Assembly (NCBI RefSeq): GCF_023016045.1
Contig: NZ_JALKAP010000013.1
Span: 62,001-126,000 of the forward strand
Length of the DNA stretch: 64,000 nucleotides
Direction of reading: 5' to 3'
From: Marinobacter sp. S6332
GTDB taxonomy: Bacteria > Pseudomonadota > Gammaproteobacteria > Pseudomonadales > Oleiphilaceae
Shown here: positions 43,965 through 53,524 of the stretch, piece by piece
Position numbering within the stretch: position 1 is the stretch's first letter
Layout of the letters: every line of letters starts with the position of its first letter
The notes under the pieces: generated by a model
The model's input: only the letters and a program-made list of their open reading frames with translations
What the model was told of the DNA's origin: nothing
Database searches by the model: none
Program-made: the position numbers and the translations under genes

Positions 43965-45269
43965 ATGAACGACAGCACCGTCCTCAAACCTCGACCAGGC
44001 GCCCGACAGGCACCCGGCCCAGCACCACATGCTGCTCCCCGCCCGGCAGACGAAACTGTTATAGCTACGCCCGCAAAAAGTGCTTCTGGTTTTAGTCGGT
44101 TCAAGTTGCCCCAGACTCGTTTGGGGCCCGTTTGTGATCACGCATCTAAGCTGCTTTCTCTGGCTGTTCGGTTGCCCACCGCAGAATTGGTTGATGATGT
44201 TGCAGAGCTTCGTAGGCGGTGTGTGGAACTGGTTCGTGAGTATCAGGCCAGCCTTCAAACGGACGGCCTCACAGCAGAAACCGTCGAAACAGCGTCGTAT
44301 TGTGTGTGTGCACTTATTGATGAAATCGTGCTCAACAGCAGTTGGGGCGAAAACGGGCACTGGGCAGCGCATTCACTGCTGTCAGAGTTTCACTCTCAAA
44401 CTTGGTCGGGCGCCTATTTCTTTGACCTGGTTGCGGCCGCAAGGCGCACGGCAAATACAGATGTTCTGATGCTTCAGTACCTGTGCTTGTCGCTGGGCTT
44501 TAAAGGCAAATATCGCGTTGAGTCACGCGGGCAAGAGGAGCTGGATACGCTCAGAGATTGCCTATATCACGAAATATGTTCTGCCCGTGGTTCCTTAGGT
44601 ACTCCATTCGAGAAGGCCTGGGAGCAGAAAGTTCTCAGCGGTCCCGGCGTTACGCTAGGCGTCCCTGTATGGGTCGGTGCCGCAGTCGCTGCAATGATAT
44701 TGCTGGTTTTCTATATGGCTTTTTCGCAGCGACTCGATTCTATCGCAGAGCCGGTATTGGCGAATATGGCAACACTGGCAGTCCCTGAAGTAAGAGTGCC
44801 CACGGGTCAGGTAGGGCCGGGACAGGGTGACTACCTCAGACGAGTGCTCCAAACCGAAATCGACAGGGAGCTGGTCACGCTCAACGACAGCGATGGCGGC
44901 AAGATTACGCTGAGTATCGGGAATGAATCGCTGTTTGAATCTGGTGCCGCTGTTCTGCGAGAAGATGTGCTGCCACTCATGAATAAGATTGCCCGTGCGC
45001 TGGAATCGACAGAGGGAACCGTCATGGTAACCGGACACACCGATAACCAGCCTATCGCAACAAGCCAATACCCCTCTAACTGGCACCTGTCACTCGCCAG
45101 AGCGACAGCGGTTTCTGACGAGCTTGCAGGCTCGGCAAACCTGCAAGGCAGATTGTGGCCTGAGGGCCGTGGTGATACGGAACCCCGTTTTGACAATGCT
45201 ACCTCTGAGGATCGTGCCCGTAATCGGCGCGTTGAAATCAGCCTGGTTCCTGAAGCCCTGAATGATTGA
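43965..45269 (+). CDS. tssL: T6SS membrane protein TssL with OmpA-like domain
   Basis: Inner-membrane partner of TssM. The 434-residue protein has a proline-rich start, a DotU-type cytoplasmic domain (about 60-225), one membrane helix (VWVGAAVAAMILLVFYMAF, about 231-249) and a C-terminal OmpA-like peptidoglycan-binding domain (MVTGHTDNQPIATSQYPSNW, RRVEISLVPEA). This is the extended TssL type that anchors the complex to the cell wall without TagL. The start at 43965 has GGGATTGCT upstream. Confidence 0.94.
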   Translation: MNDSTVLKPRPGARQAPGPAPHAAPRPADETVIATPAKSASGFSRFKLPQTRLGPVCDHASKLLSLAVRLPTAELVDDVAELRRRCVELVREYQASLQTDGLTAETVETASYCVCALIDEIVLNSSWGENGHWAAHSLLSEFHSQTWSGAYFFDLVAAARRTANTDVLMLQYLCLSLGFKGKYRVESRGQEELDTLRDCLYHEICSARGSLGTPFEKAWEQKVLSGPGVTLGVPVWVGAAVAAMILLVFYMAFSQRLDSIAEPVLANMATLAVPEVRVPTGQVGPGQGDYLRRVLQTEIDRELVTLNDSDGGKITLSIGNESLFESGAAVLREDVLPLMNKIARALESTEGTVMVTGHTDNQPIATSQYPSNWHLSLARATAVSDELAGSANLQGRLWPEGRGDTEPRFDNATSEDRARNRRVEISLVPEALND

Positions 45270-45286
45270 TTACGTGAGGTAACCCC

Positions 45287-48200
45287 ATGGCATGGATTCG
45301 CCGAATTTGGTCCCGGATAACCCCAAGAACAATCTTTATTGTTCTTGGGTTTGTCGCACTTACGGTATTGGTATGGTTTGGTGGCCCGTTGCTGGCCATC
45401 GCGGACTGGAAGCCATTTGCAAGCAAGTTGGCTCGAATTAGCTTTCTATTGACGCTCGTTGTTCTTTACCTCGGTGTTCAGTTGTGGCGCTCTCGACGTG
45501 AGCGTCGTGACAACGAACGCGTTGTAGAAGAAATGATGGCTACCGATCAGGGTGATGAGCTGCTTCAGGAAGAGCTGGAAACCCAGCGCAATAACATGCG
45601 CAAGGCCCTTGCGCTTGTGCGCAAATGGAAGTCTGGGCGCTTTAGTTCTGTCTATCAGCTGCCCTGGTACATGATTGTAGGCGCGCCTGGTTCTGGCAAA
45701 TCCACTGCATTGCTCAACTCGGGCTTGGAGTTTCCGCTAAAAAGTGAAATGGGGTTGGATTCGGTTAAAGGTGTTGGTGGTACCCGTTATTGCGATTGGT
45801 GGTTCACTAACCGTGCCGTGATCATTGATACAGCAGGCCGCTATACCACTCAGGAATCAGGTGATAAACGAGACTCAAAAGGCTGGAATGCATTTCTAGG
45901 GCTACTGAAGAAGTATCGGCCCCGCCAACCAATCAATGGGGTGATTGTTGCCGTTAGTGTTGCCGATATGCTGGAACAGACGCCTACGGAACAGGCCATT
46001 CACGCAAGGGCGATAAAACAAAGAGTTCAGGAGCTGCGGAATCGTCTAGGCGTTGTTTTCCCGGTCTACGTGATGCTTACCAAGTTTGATCTTTTGGAAG
46101 GTTTTGTAGATACCTTCGGGATGCTCTCTGATCAGGAAAGAGAGGATGTTCTTGGTGTCACATTTGATTTGGGGGCGGTGACCGATCCTGAGAAGTTGCC
46201 GGCGGCCTTCGAACACGAATTTGATCAACTGCTGAATCGCCTTAGCGGGTTTTTACTGCACCGGCTGAAGCAAGAGCGGGCGCCTGACACCCGCAGCCGA
46301 ATTTACGAGTTCCCCAAGCAAGTAGCGCTGCTCAGAACACCTTTGTGGAATCTGGTCAAAGATGTGTTTTTCCCCTCGGCTTACGAAGAAGTGCCGTTAT
46401 TGAGGGGCGTTTACATGGTGTCTTCGGAACAGGGCCAGTCCGGTTTCGATAAAGTGTCTGGCATTGTCGATCAACAGTTCCGGCTCAAGTCATCGAAGGT
46501 GGGGAAAAATCACAGCGCTCAACCTAGTGGCGGCTATTTCCAGCGGAAACTGTTCGATCAGGTGATCTTCTCCGAGCATGGGCTTGCGGTGACTGATAGC
46601 GGTAAAGCTCGGCAGCGAATGTTTGTTCGCCGCATCGCCTTTGCAGCAATGGCTGTTCTGACGGTTGGGCTTGCCGCAACTTGGTATGTTGACTATGCCC
46701 GGTCGAGGGACGCCATTGCGGGTTTTGCAGAGCGAACCGACGGGTTAGCGGATACGTTAAATTCGGTTCCGGACGATGCCCAGTGGTTGATGCTCGAAAC
46801 CGTACTTAATGAATCAGCGGCGCTGTCGGGTGGCAATGAGATTCCAGAGACCCACGGTCTATCGTCTCTTGGCCATTTTCAGATCCAAGCCCTGTATCAG
46901 GGTGCCACAGGTGTGTACGGCCGGGTTCTTCAATACCGGCTTGCCAAAACGCTGAAGGATGCTCTGGAAGAAGATATTCAGTTGCATCTGGATAACCCTG
47001 AGTATTTGTATGAGGCACTGAAAAGCTACCTGATGCTCGGAGATCGTAGTCGCTTCAATCGGGATCAGGTTTCGTTGTGGTTGGCCTATTTGATGGGAAA
47101 CCATTTGCCCGGAGAGATTAATCGCCCTCATCGAGAAGCGGTGTTGGAGCACTTTGAAGCTTATTTGGATCTTGAGCAGCCTCTGCGCGTATCACAAGGT
47201 CTTGTGGAGGTCGCGCGGAATGAACTGACCTCCGTGCCGCTTTCGGAACGGGCATATCAGCGTATTCGATTGGATGCTCAGGCCGCAGGTCTTCCTGAAT
47301 TCCGGTTGCCAATGGTGTTGGGCACAGTTGCTGCAGAGGTTTTTGAGCGGCGCTCGGGTGAAAGCTTACATACGGGTATACCGGCGCTATATACCAAGGC
47401 AGGATACCGCGGCGTTTTTGAGCCGGAGCGGGATCAGATTGTCAGCCATCTACTCGAGGATTCCTGGGTATATGGAGATGATTCAGCTGCCTACCGCAAC
47501 CTAGACGAGGACAGAATTAAGGCGCTCGTTGAGGATCATTACTTCAGGGATTACATCCATGCATGGGACTCCCTGATGTCTGATCTTAAAATTCGTTCGT
47601 TCAGCAGTCCTGAGCAGGGTCGCTATTTGACGGGCTTGCTCAGTGGTCCGGATGCGCCGTTGAATCGATTAGTGTCTGCCGTCAACTACAACACACAGCT
47701 GGCCGCCACAGAAGCGGAAGGTGCATCAGCCGCAGATGCTGCAAAAGGTCAGGCCATGCGTGAGGCTGGTCGAAAAAGCCGTGCGCTTGATCGGTTGAAT
47801 CGAATTCTCCCCCTCACAGGTAAAGAACAGCCCCAGACCACTCTGGTGGACGACACCTTTAAGGTTTTGCATAGCATCAAGGAAGAAACCTTCCAAACGC
47901 TACAAAGCAAAACCCGCACAATGTCCCAGTATTTTTCTGAACAGTCAGATGGTGCTAATAGATTTCAGACAGTTTCTCGTGCTGATTTCAATTCCGCTGT
48001 GACTGGTTTCTACGCCACCGTTGGAAACACTCAGTCCACGCACCTTAAATCGATTGTCTCGGATTTTGCGCGTGAATCCAGAGGTTTGGTACGAAGCTCT
48101 GCAACGCAAAAGATCAACGGTCTTTGGCGCAATCAGGTGTATCGGGAGTTCAAATCGGCCATCGCCGGGCTCTATCCGCTAGAACCGAATGCATCAGATG

Positions 48201-48796
48201 AGGTGAGTCTGGCGGATTTCAGCCAGTTCTTTGGCCATGGCGGCACTATCGACGAATTCTTTAATAAATACCTCGCTGATCATGTGGACACTTCGTCAAA
48301 CCCTTGGCGGCTATCAACAGACCTCAACATTCGGAGAGACAGTCTGCGCTTTTTTCAAAGGGCGAACCGCATCCGCAATGCGTTCTTTGAAGATGGAACT
48401 AAAAACCTGAAAGTGCCCTATGCCGTTCAGCCAGTTTACTTGGACAGTCGCGTAACCCAGTTCTCGATTGAGGCGGGCGGAGATCAGATGGTTTACCGCC
48501 ATGGGCCAGCCAGAAAACATCACTTTGAGTGGCCGGGCACCAGTGGCGATGCAGTGCGGATTGCAGTCAACCCTGGATCGACATCTGACGCGGTTGTTCA
48601 GCGGAAGTTTCAAGGTGAATGGGGGCTTTTCCGGCTACTCGCTGCTTACGGTGGAGTTGGAGGTGAGGGCCGAGATCTTACGCTGGAAATCATGCTCAGT
48701 GACTATTTGGCTCGATTGAGAATTGAGCCGGCCTCGGTAAGGCATCCCTTCGCCGACGGGCTGATTGAAAACTTTACATTGCCAGCACGTTTGTAG
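45287..48796 (+). CDS. tssM: T6SS membrane core protein TssM (IcmF)
   Basis: Large inner-membrane protein forming the trans-envelope complex with TssL and TssJ. The 1169-residue protein has two N-terminal membrane helices (about 15-39 and 51-67), a cytoplasmic GTPase-like domain with Walker A GAPGSGKS (132-139) and DTAG, a third helix near 446-470, and a long periplasmic part ending VRHPFADGLIENFTLPARL. It is of normal length, and the Walker site is intact. A perfect 12-bp hairpin lies in codons 12-21 (45322-45349). Confidence 0.95.
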   Translation: MAWIRRIWSRITPRTIFIVLGFVALTVLVWFGGPLLAIADWKPFASKLARISFLLTLVVLYLGVQLWRSRRERRDNERVVEEMMATDQGDELLQEELETQRNNMRKALALVRKWKSGRFSSVYQLPWYMIVGAPGSGKSTALLNSGLEFPLKSEMGLDSVKGVGGTRYCDWWFTNRAVIIDTAGRYTTQESGDKRDSKGWNAFLGLLKKYRPRQPINGVIVAVSVADMLEQTPTEQAIHARAIKQRVQELRNRLGVVFPVYVMLTKFDLLEGFVDTFGMLSDQEREDVLGVTFDLGAVTDPEKLPAAFEHEFDQLLNRLSGFLLHRLKQERAPDTRSRIYEFPKQVALLRTPLWNLVKDVFFPSAYEEVPLLRGVYMVSSEQGQSGFDKVSGIVDQQFRLKSSKVGKNHSAQPSGGYFQRKLFDQVIFSEHGLAVTDSGKARQRMFVRRIAFAAMAVLTVGLAATWYVDYARSRDAIAGFAERTDGLADTLNSVPDDAQWLMLETVLNESAALSGGNEIPETHGLSSLGHFQIQALYQGATGVYGRVLQYRLAKTLKDALEEDIQLHLDNPEYLYEALKSYLMLGDRSRFNRDQVSLWLAYLMGNHLPGEINRPHREAVLEHFEAYLDLEQPLRVSQGLVEVARNELTSVPLSERAYQRIRLDAQAAGLPEFRLPMVLGTVAAEVFERRSGESLHTGIPALYTKAGYRGVFEPERDQIVSHLLEDSWVYGDDSAAYRNLDEDRIKALVEDHYFRDYIHAWDSLMSDLKIRSFSSPEQGRYLTGLLSGPDAPLNRLVSAVNYNTQLAATEAEGASAADAAKGQAMREAGRKSRALDRLNRILPLTGKEQPQTTLVDDTFKVLHSIKEETFQTLQSKTRTMSQYFSEQSDGANRFQTVSRADFNSAVTGFYATVGNTQSTHLKSIVSDFARESRGLVRSSATQKINGLWRNQVYREFKSAIAGLYPLEPNASDEVSLADFSQFFGHGGTIDEFFNKYLADHVDTSSNPWRLSTDLNIRRDSLRFFQRANRIRNAFFEDGTKNLKVPYAVQPVYLDSRVTQFSIEAGGDQMVYRHGPARKHHFEWPGTSGDAVRIAVNPGSTSDAVVQRKFQGEWGLFRLLAAYGGVGGEGRDLTLEIMLSDYLARLRIEPASVRHPFADGLIENFTLPARL
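45322..45349 (+). other. Perfect 12-bp hairpin in the 5' coding part of tssM
   Basis: CCCAAGAACAAT (45322-45333) and its exact reverse complement ATTGTTCTTGGG (45338-45349) enclose the loop CTTT; TTT follows. It encodes the membrane-helix start (TPRTIF, then IVLG). A stem this long and perfect is unlikely to be required by the protein sequence alone. It could slow ribosomes or weakly terminate transcription within the operon. Confidence 0.6.
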
Positions 48797-48812
48797 GTCA
48801 GGGAGCGAAAGC

Positions 48813-49490
48813 ATGTGGGGATATATGGGCAAGGTGCCAGCGCGAGGAGATTTCATCACCGTGGATGTACGCCCGGATGTAAGAGATCTCTTCTTCGAGT
48901 GGTGTCAGACCTCGCTTGCTGTGAGCAGGGATCAACTGGAAGGGCAATGGATGGATGCCTACCTCACGTCACCGATCTGGCATTTTTGCTCTGCCCCCGG
49001 AGGTATGCTTGATTCCGGCTTGTTGGGCACGGTTATTCCGTCGGTTGATCGCGTGGGTCGTCACTTTCCGTTTCTGGTGGTTCGCGAGTTTGCGGGCCAG
49101 GTGCTTGATGGTTGGCGCCAGCCGGAATGGGCATCGTCTATGGAAAACTGCATTCTCGATGTTTTGGAGGACGGCTGGCATGAAGAAGTTTGGCGTCAAC
49201 AACTGTCTGCTATTGAGCCGCCGGAGCCCACAAGCGCAAGAATGCAGTGGCCAACGGGGGCGGGCAATTTGGTATTCGCCTCATCCGGCAGCGAAACCGA
49301 CTGGTTAGAGGCCATGTTGCGAAAAGATCGAAGAACAACCATCTGGTGGACTCAGGGTTCAGCCTTTGTAGAGCCAGTAACACTGCTTACCGATGGCCTA
49401 CCAAAGATTGGCCAGTTTGCTTCGATGATGGTCGGCCAATGGCACAACCACGGCTGGCTGGAAGCTGAATTTATAGGGCAGGGTGCCTGA
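48813..49490 (+). CDS. tagF: T6SS post-translational regulator TagF
   Basis: Negative regulator that holds the T6SS off, in known systems by binding Fha. The ATG at 48813, with GGGAG before it, gives 225 residues starting MWGYMGKVPARGDFI, the family signature; an in-frame upstream start inside tssM was not used. FHFLVVREF-like FPFLVVREFAG and WWTQGS are also typical. It is followed one base later by pppA, whose phosphatase acts in the same switch. Confidence 0.92.
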   Translation: MWGYMGKVPARGDFITVDVRPDVRDLFFEWCQTSLAVSRDQLEGQWMDAYLTSPIWHFCSAPGGMLDSGLLGTVIPSVDRVGRHFPFLVVREFAGQVLDGWRQPEWASSMENCILDVLEDGWHEEVWRQQLSAIEPPEPTSARMQWPTGAGNLVFASSGSETDWLEAMLRKDRRTTIWWTQGSAFVEPVTLLTDGLPKIGQFASMMVGQWHNHGWLEAEFIGQGA

Positions 49491-49491
49491 G

Positions 49492-50277
49492 ATGCGTTAT
49501 TCCTCGGCTCAGTTCACACACACCGGCGCCGTTCGGGATCATAACGAAGACGCTTATCTGTCGTTTCCTGAGGACGGGCTTTGGGTTGTCGCTGATGGTA
49601 TGGGTGGGCATCAGGCGGGTGAAGTAGCCAGTCAGTTGATATGCGATACCGTGAGTTTAGAACGGCAGCGAAGCGGCAGTTCCATGAGCGCGAATGAGTT
49701 GGAAAAGGCGATACATCTCGCCAATCAACGTATACGAAAATATGGCGATGAGCAGCTACCCGGGGCCACTTTGGGCTCAACGATGGTGGCACTAAAGATC
49801 ACCGATGACCGATATAAAATTCTCTGGATTGGCGACAGCCGGGCTTACCTACTGAGGGAGAGCAAGCTAAAGCGGTTGTCAAAAGATCATAGCCAAGTCG
49901 CAGACCTTGTAGAGCAGGGGGTTCTCTCAGAAGAGGAGGCAGAATCACATCCACTCGCCAACGTGATCACACGTGCCTTGGGTGTAGAGGCAGAGCCTTT
50001 GATTGACAGTGTAGAGGGCAAAGTGATGCCCGGAGATCGTTTTCTTTTATGCACGGATGGTATTAGCCGCGAGTTTGAGCGCGAGGAATTGGAACAGTTT
50101 CTTATGGAAGAGCCTATTGAGGATATCAATCAGGCCCTCCGCCATGCGGCTTTGGTGAAGGGGTGCCGGGACAATATCACTTCAATTATCGTACAGGTTG
50201 AACCACCTGTTGGGTTGGCCGGTTTAGCAGACAGCGCCAGAGATTCGACACTTCCGCTGGGCCAGTGGAACCTTTAA
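49492..50277 (+). CDS. pppA: PP2C-type Ser/Thr phosphatase PppA
   Basis: Metal-dependent phosphatase that reverses PpkA phosphorylation of TagH. The ATG at 49492 just after the tagF stop gives 261 residues; a GTG at 49483 inside tagF is an alternative. PP2C motifs are VRDHNEDAYLS, VADGMGGHQAGE, LGSTMVAL, WIGDSRAYL, LCTDGIS and CRDNITSIIV, which contain the metal-binding Asp residues. The length is normal for the Stp1 group. It forms the counterpart of the kinase on the other strand. Confidence 0.93.
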   Translation: MRYSSAQFTHTGAVRDHNEDAYLSFPEDGLWVVADGMGGHQAGEVASQLICDTVSLERQRSGSSMSANELEKAIHLANQRIRKYGDEQLPGATLGSTMVALKITDDRYKILWIGDSRAYLLRESKLKRLSKDHSQVADLVEQGVLSEEEAESHPLANVITRALGVEAEPLIDSVEGKVMPGDRFLLCTDGISREFEREELEQFLMEEPIEDINQALRHAALVKGCRDNITSIIVQVEPPVGLAGLADSARDSTLPLGQWNL

Positions 50278-50292
50278 CAGGTGGAGACGCCA

Positions 50293-51438
50293 ATGACACA
50301 TGAAGCCAATCGACTGTTTCCGCTTGAGTCTCTGCTGGCGGATATATCGCCAGAATTACCCTGTGGGGATGACACTCGCGAGGATAGCTCGCCGGTTTCT
50401 CCTTATTTTACGCTTAAGGATCTTAGGAACCAGGCCAGAGCGATAGAACGCCAAGTGCTTATTGGTGAGGAACCACCGCAAACGCCGCAGTGGCGCCAGC
50501 TTCTTGATGAGATTCCGGCCGTATTGGAAAGCCGATCCAAAGATCTTGAGTATGTCGCCTGGCTGATTGAGGCCTTATGCAGGGAAAAAGGATTTGAAGG
50601 CCTAGCTGAGGGTTTTGAGCTTGCCCGTGAGCTGATCGATCTGCATTGGGAGAACCTCTATCCGCAGCCTGACGAAGAAGGCCTAGATACTCGGATAGCG
50701 CCGTTGGTTGGCCTAAATGGAACGGACGGCGAAGGCACTCTTATTAAGCCAATCATTTCAGTGCCCTTGTTCTTCGATGGTGATGGGGTTACCTGCTACG
50801 CAGCCTGGCACGCTGAGCAGGCTACTGAAGTAGCTCGCCTGGATGAATCCAAAGCCGAATCGAGAATCCGCAGCGGTGCTATGTCGCCCGACCTCTTGGC
50901 AACCGCTGTGCAAGAAACACCGACCGAGCATTTGGTGCAAACCCGACATGCGCTAGAACGTGCGCATTCTGAGTTTCGCGCTCTGTCAGATGCCATGGAT
51001 CGAGCCATGGGCGGTGACCCTCAGCCGACGACCAATATTTCAAAGGCTCTTGATCGCTGTTTGATCATGCTTAATCACAATGCCGGTGAACGTATTGATC
51101 GGCACTTGGAAACGCAACAGCAGGAGCTGGATGTCAGTGCGGATCCAGATACATCGCATGAGGATGGCTCACCGAATACGACCGCGAAGCCTGCCGGTAT
51201 AGACACGGTTAGAGTTGCTATTGAGAGCCGGAAAGAGGCACTGGAGCAGTTACGTAGGCTGTCAGATTTTTTTCTCAAGACGGAACCTCACTCTCCGGTT
51301 TCTTACGCGATTTTACGGGCAGTTCGATGGAGCGAGCTGTCATTGCCTGAACTTATGGACGAACTGATATCCGACAGTGGAGCCCGGGACGGGTTCTTTA
51401 AATTAACCGGTGTGCCTGCCCCCGAGCAGCAGGAATGA
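50293..51438 (+). CDS. tssA: T6SS baseplate/sheath cap protein TssA
   Basis: Protein that primes sheath polymerisation. The ATG at 50293, with AGGTGGAG upstream, gives 381 residues; an in-frame GTG at 50281 would add four. It has the ImpA N-terminal domain (PLESLLADISPELPCGDD, RQVLIGEEPPQTPQW, LYPQPDEEGLDTRIAPL) and the C-terminal helical part ending ELSLPELMDELISD. A gap of 42 bases precedes tssB. Confidence 0.92.
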   Translation: MTHEANRLFPLESLLADISPELPCGDDTREDSSPVSPYFTLKDLRNQARAIERQVLIGEEPPQTPQWRQLLDEIPAVLESRSKDLEYVAWLIEALCREKGFEGLAEGFELARELIDLHWENLYPQPDEEGLDTRIAPLVGLNGTDGEGTLIKPIISVPLFFDGDGVTCYAAWHAEQATEVARLDESKAESRIRSGAMSPDLLATAVQETPTEHLVQTRHALERAHSEFRALSDAMDRAMGGDPQPTTNISKALDRCLIMLNHNAGERIDRHLETQQQELDVSADPDTSHEDGSPNTTAKPAGIDTVRVAIESRKEALEQLRRLSDFFLKTEPHSPVSYAILRAVRWSELSLPELMDELISDSGARDGFFKLTGVPAPEQQE

Positions 51439-51480
51439 CCACTGGCAAACCAACAGTGACGCTCAAAAGGAGACAGCAAT

Positions 51481-51990
51481 ATGGAAAGCATCCACAACAA
51501 ATTGTCCCGGGTTCGCAAGCCCCGGGTACACATAACCTACGATGTGGAAACAGAGGGAGCCCTGGTAAAAAAAGAGCTGCCTTTTGTAGTTGGCGTGATG
51601 GGGGACTTTTCGGGCAACAATAATGCCGACGTTAAACCATTGAAGGACCGCCGCTTTATTCAGATTGATCGCGACAACTTTGATGAAGTTATGCGTCGGA
51701 TGAGCCCGAGCCTGCGGCTTAAAGTTGACAACAAGTTGTCAAATGACGGCTCCCAGATCTCGGTGGAGCTGGGCTTCAATTCGATGGAAGATTTTCAGCC
51801 AGCAGCGATCGTTAATCAGGTCGAGCCTTTGCGGCACCTGATGGAAACACGCAACAAGCTACGTGATTTGTTAACCAAGGTCGATCGTTCCGAAGAGCTT
51901 GAAGAATTGCTGGAGCGAGTGCTTAACAACGCAGACGATCTTCAGGCACTGAGCTCAGATCTGAGCAGCACAGAGGAGGACAAGGGATGA
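51481..51990 (+). CDS. tssB: T6SS sheath small subunit TssB (VipA)
   Basis: Forms the contractile sheath with TssC. The 169-residue product has the typical [23 protein letters not shown] start and [14 protein letters not shown]. The C-terminal helix near the end is the one that interacts with TssC. AGGAGACAGC before the ATG is a strong ribosome site. It overlaps tssC by four bases (ATGA). Confidence 0.96.
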   Translation: MESIHNKLSRVRKPRVHITYDVETEGALVKKELPFVVGVMGDFSGNNNADVKPLKDRRFIQIDRDNFDEVMRRMSPSLRLKVDNKLSNDGSQISVELGFNSMEDFQPAAIVNQVEPLRHLMETRNKLRDLLTKVDRSEELEELLERVLNNADDLQALSSDLSSTEEDKG

Positions 51991-53483
51991 GTCTTGAAAC
52001 ACGCACCGAAGACGCGGTACTAGAGCATGAGGCAGGGTCGGTCAGCTTGCTGGAGCAAGCCATTGGCGCAACAAAGCAAACTGAAAGCAGTCGCGCCGAG
52101 GAGCTAATTCGAACGCTGACTGAAGAGGCCATGAAAGGCACGGTGACCTGGAACAAAAATCTGGCCATCACATTCAATCAGGCTATTTCGCGTCTCGACC
52201 AGATGATTTCTGGCCAGCTTGCTGAAATTCTGCATCAGGAAGAATTCCAAAAGCTGGAAGGTTCATGGCGTGGTATGCACCATTTGGTGATGAACTCCGA
52301 AACCAGCGCTATGTTGAAGATCCGTGTCCTTAACCTCAGCAAGCAGGATTTGCACAAGGATTTGTCGAAGGCGGTTGAGTTTGACCAGAGCCAGATTTTC
52401 AAGAAGATTTACGAGTCTGAGTTTGGCACGCCAGGTGGTGAGCCTTACGGCATGATGATTGGCGATTACGAATTTAATAGCCACCCGAATGACATTGAGA
52501 CCTTGAGCCTGATGTCGAACGTAGCAGCGGCGGGCTTCTGCCCATTTGTGTCGGCTGGGTCTTCAGGCATGTTTGGCTTTGATGACTGGACTGAGCTCTC
52601 CAAACCTCGCGACCTTGAAAAAGTATTCGAATCGCTCGAGTACACTAAGTGGCGCTCGTTCCGCGATAGTGAAGACTCCCGCTTTGTTACCCTCACGATG
52701 CCTCGGGTTCTCGCGCGTCTGCCTTATGGCAAGGCGACCAAGCCGGTCGAAGAGTTTGGATTTGAAGAGCTGGAACTGGATGCCGAAACCGGCATGGCTG
52801 TGACGCCAGATCACGATGACTACTGCTGGATGAACGCTTCTTACGTACTTGGCAGCCGCATGACGAATGCGTTTTCCAAATACGGCTTCTGCACGGCGAT
52901 TCGTGGTGCCGAAGGTGGCGGTAAGGTAGAAGGCCTGCCAGCTCATATCTTCCGTAGCGATGATGGCGACCCCGACCTCAAGTGTCCAACCGAAATCGGC
53001 ATCACCGATCGGCGTGAGGCTGAGCTGAGCAAACTGGGCTTCTTGCCGCTGTGTCACTACAAGAACACGGACTATGCGGTTTTCTTTGGCGCTCAAAGCT
53101 GTCAGAAGCCAAAGATCTACGATAATCCGGATGCAACTGCAAACGCCGCAATATCCGCGCGTCTGCCTTACATGATGGCAACTTCACGTTTCGCCCACTA
53201 CCTGAAAGTGATGGCGCGCGACAAGATCGGCTCGTTCATGGAAGCGGATGACGTTGAAAACTGGTTGAACCGCTGGATTATGGGTTACGTCAATGCATCT
53301 GAGGGCGGTGGTCAGGAAATCCGTGCAAAATTCCCCTTGGCAGATGCAAAGGTTCAGGTGCGTGAGATTCCGGGTAGCCCGGGTTCATACAACGCTATTG
53401 CCTGGCTGCGTCCATGGTTGCAGATGGAAGAGTTGACTACGTCTTTGCGCCTCGTCGCCAAGATTCCGGAAATCGGTAACTGA
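51987..53483 (+). CDS. tssC: T6SS sheath large subunit TssC (VipB)
   Basis: Main sheath subunit. The 498-residue product has hallmark regions [43 protein letters not shown] (the EFGTPGGEP core), [12 protein letters not shown] and [16 protein letters not shown]. Its length is the standard one. It is followed by a stem-loop and a second, diverged tssC-like gene. Confidence 0.96.
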   Translation: MSLETRTEDAVLEHEAGSVSLLEQAIGATKQTESSRAEELIRTLTEEAMKGTVTWNKNLAITFNQAISRLDQMISGQLAEILHQEEFQKLEGSWRGMHHLVMNSETSAMLKIRVLNLSKQDLHKDLSKAVEFDQSQIFKKIYESEFGTPGGEPYGMMIGDYEFNSHPNDIETLSLMSNVAAAGFCPFVSAGSSGMFGFDDWTELSKPRDLEKVFESLEYTKWRSFRDSEDSRFVTLTMPRVLARLPYGKATKPVEEFGFEELELDAETGMAVTPDHDDYCWMNASYVLGSRMTNAFSKYGFCTAIRGAEGGGKVEGLPAHIFRSDDGDPDLKCPTEIGITDRREAELSKLGFLPLCHYKNTDYAVFFGAQSCQKPKIYDNPDATANAAISARLPYMMATSRFAHYLKVMARDKIGSFMEADDVENWLNRWIMGYVNASEGGGQEIRAKFPLADAKVQVREIPGSPGSYNAIAWLRPWLQMEELTTSLRLVAKIPEIGN

Positions 53484-53489
53484 TGGAGC

Positions 53490-53510
53490 CTCCCGGGGAA
53501 GCTCCGGGAG
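53490..53510 (+). other. Stem-loop between tssC and the second tssC-like gene
   Basis: CTCCCGG (53490-53496) and CCGGGAG (53504-53510) form a perfect 7-bp GC-rich stem with a seven-base loop, 7 bases after the tssC stop and 15 bases before the preferred ATG of the next gene. No T-run follows. It could stabilise the abundant sheath mRNA or limit expression downstream. Confidence 0.5.
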
Positions 53511-53524
53511 TGCTTGGAGTTGGC

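Noticed and set aside
53483..53524. Upstream ATG overlapping the tssC stop as start of the second tssC-like gene
   Set aside because: The added residues come from the GC-rich stem-loop and are not family-like; ATG 53525 has a good ribosome site.
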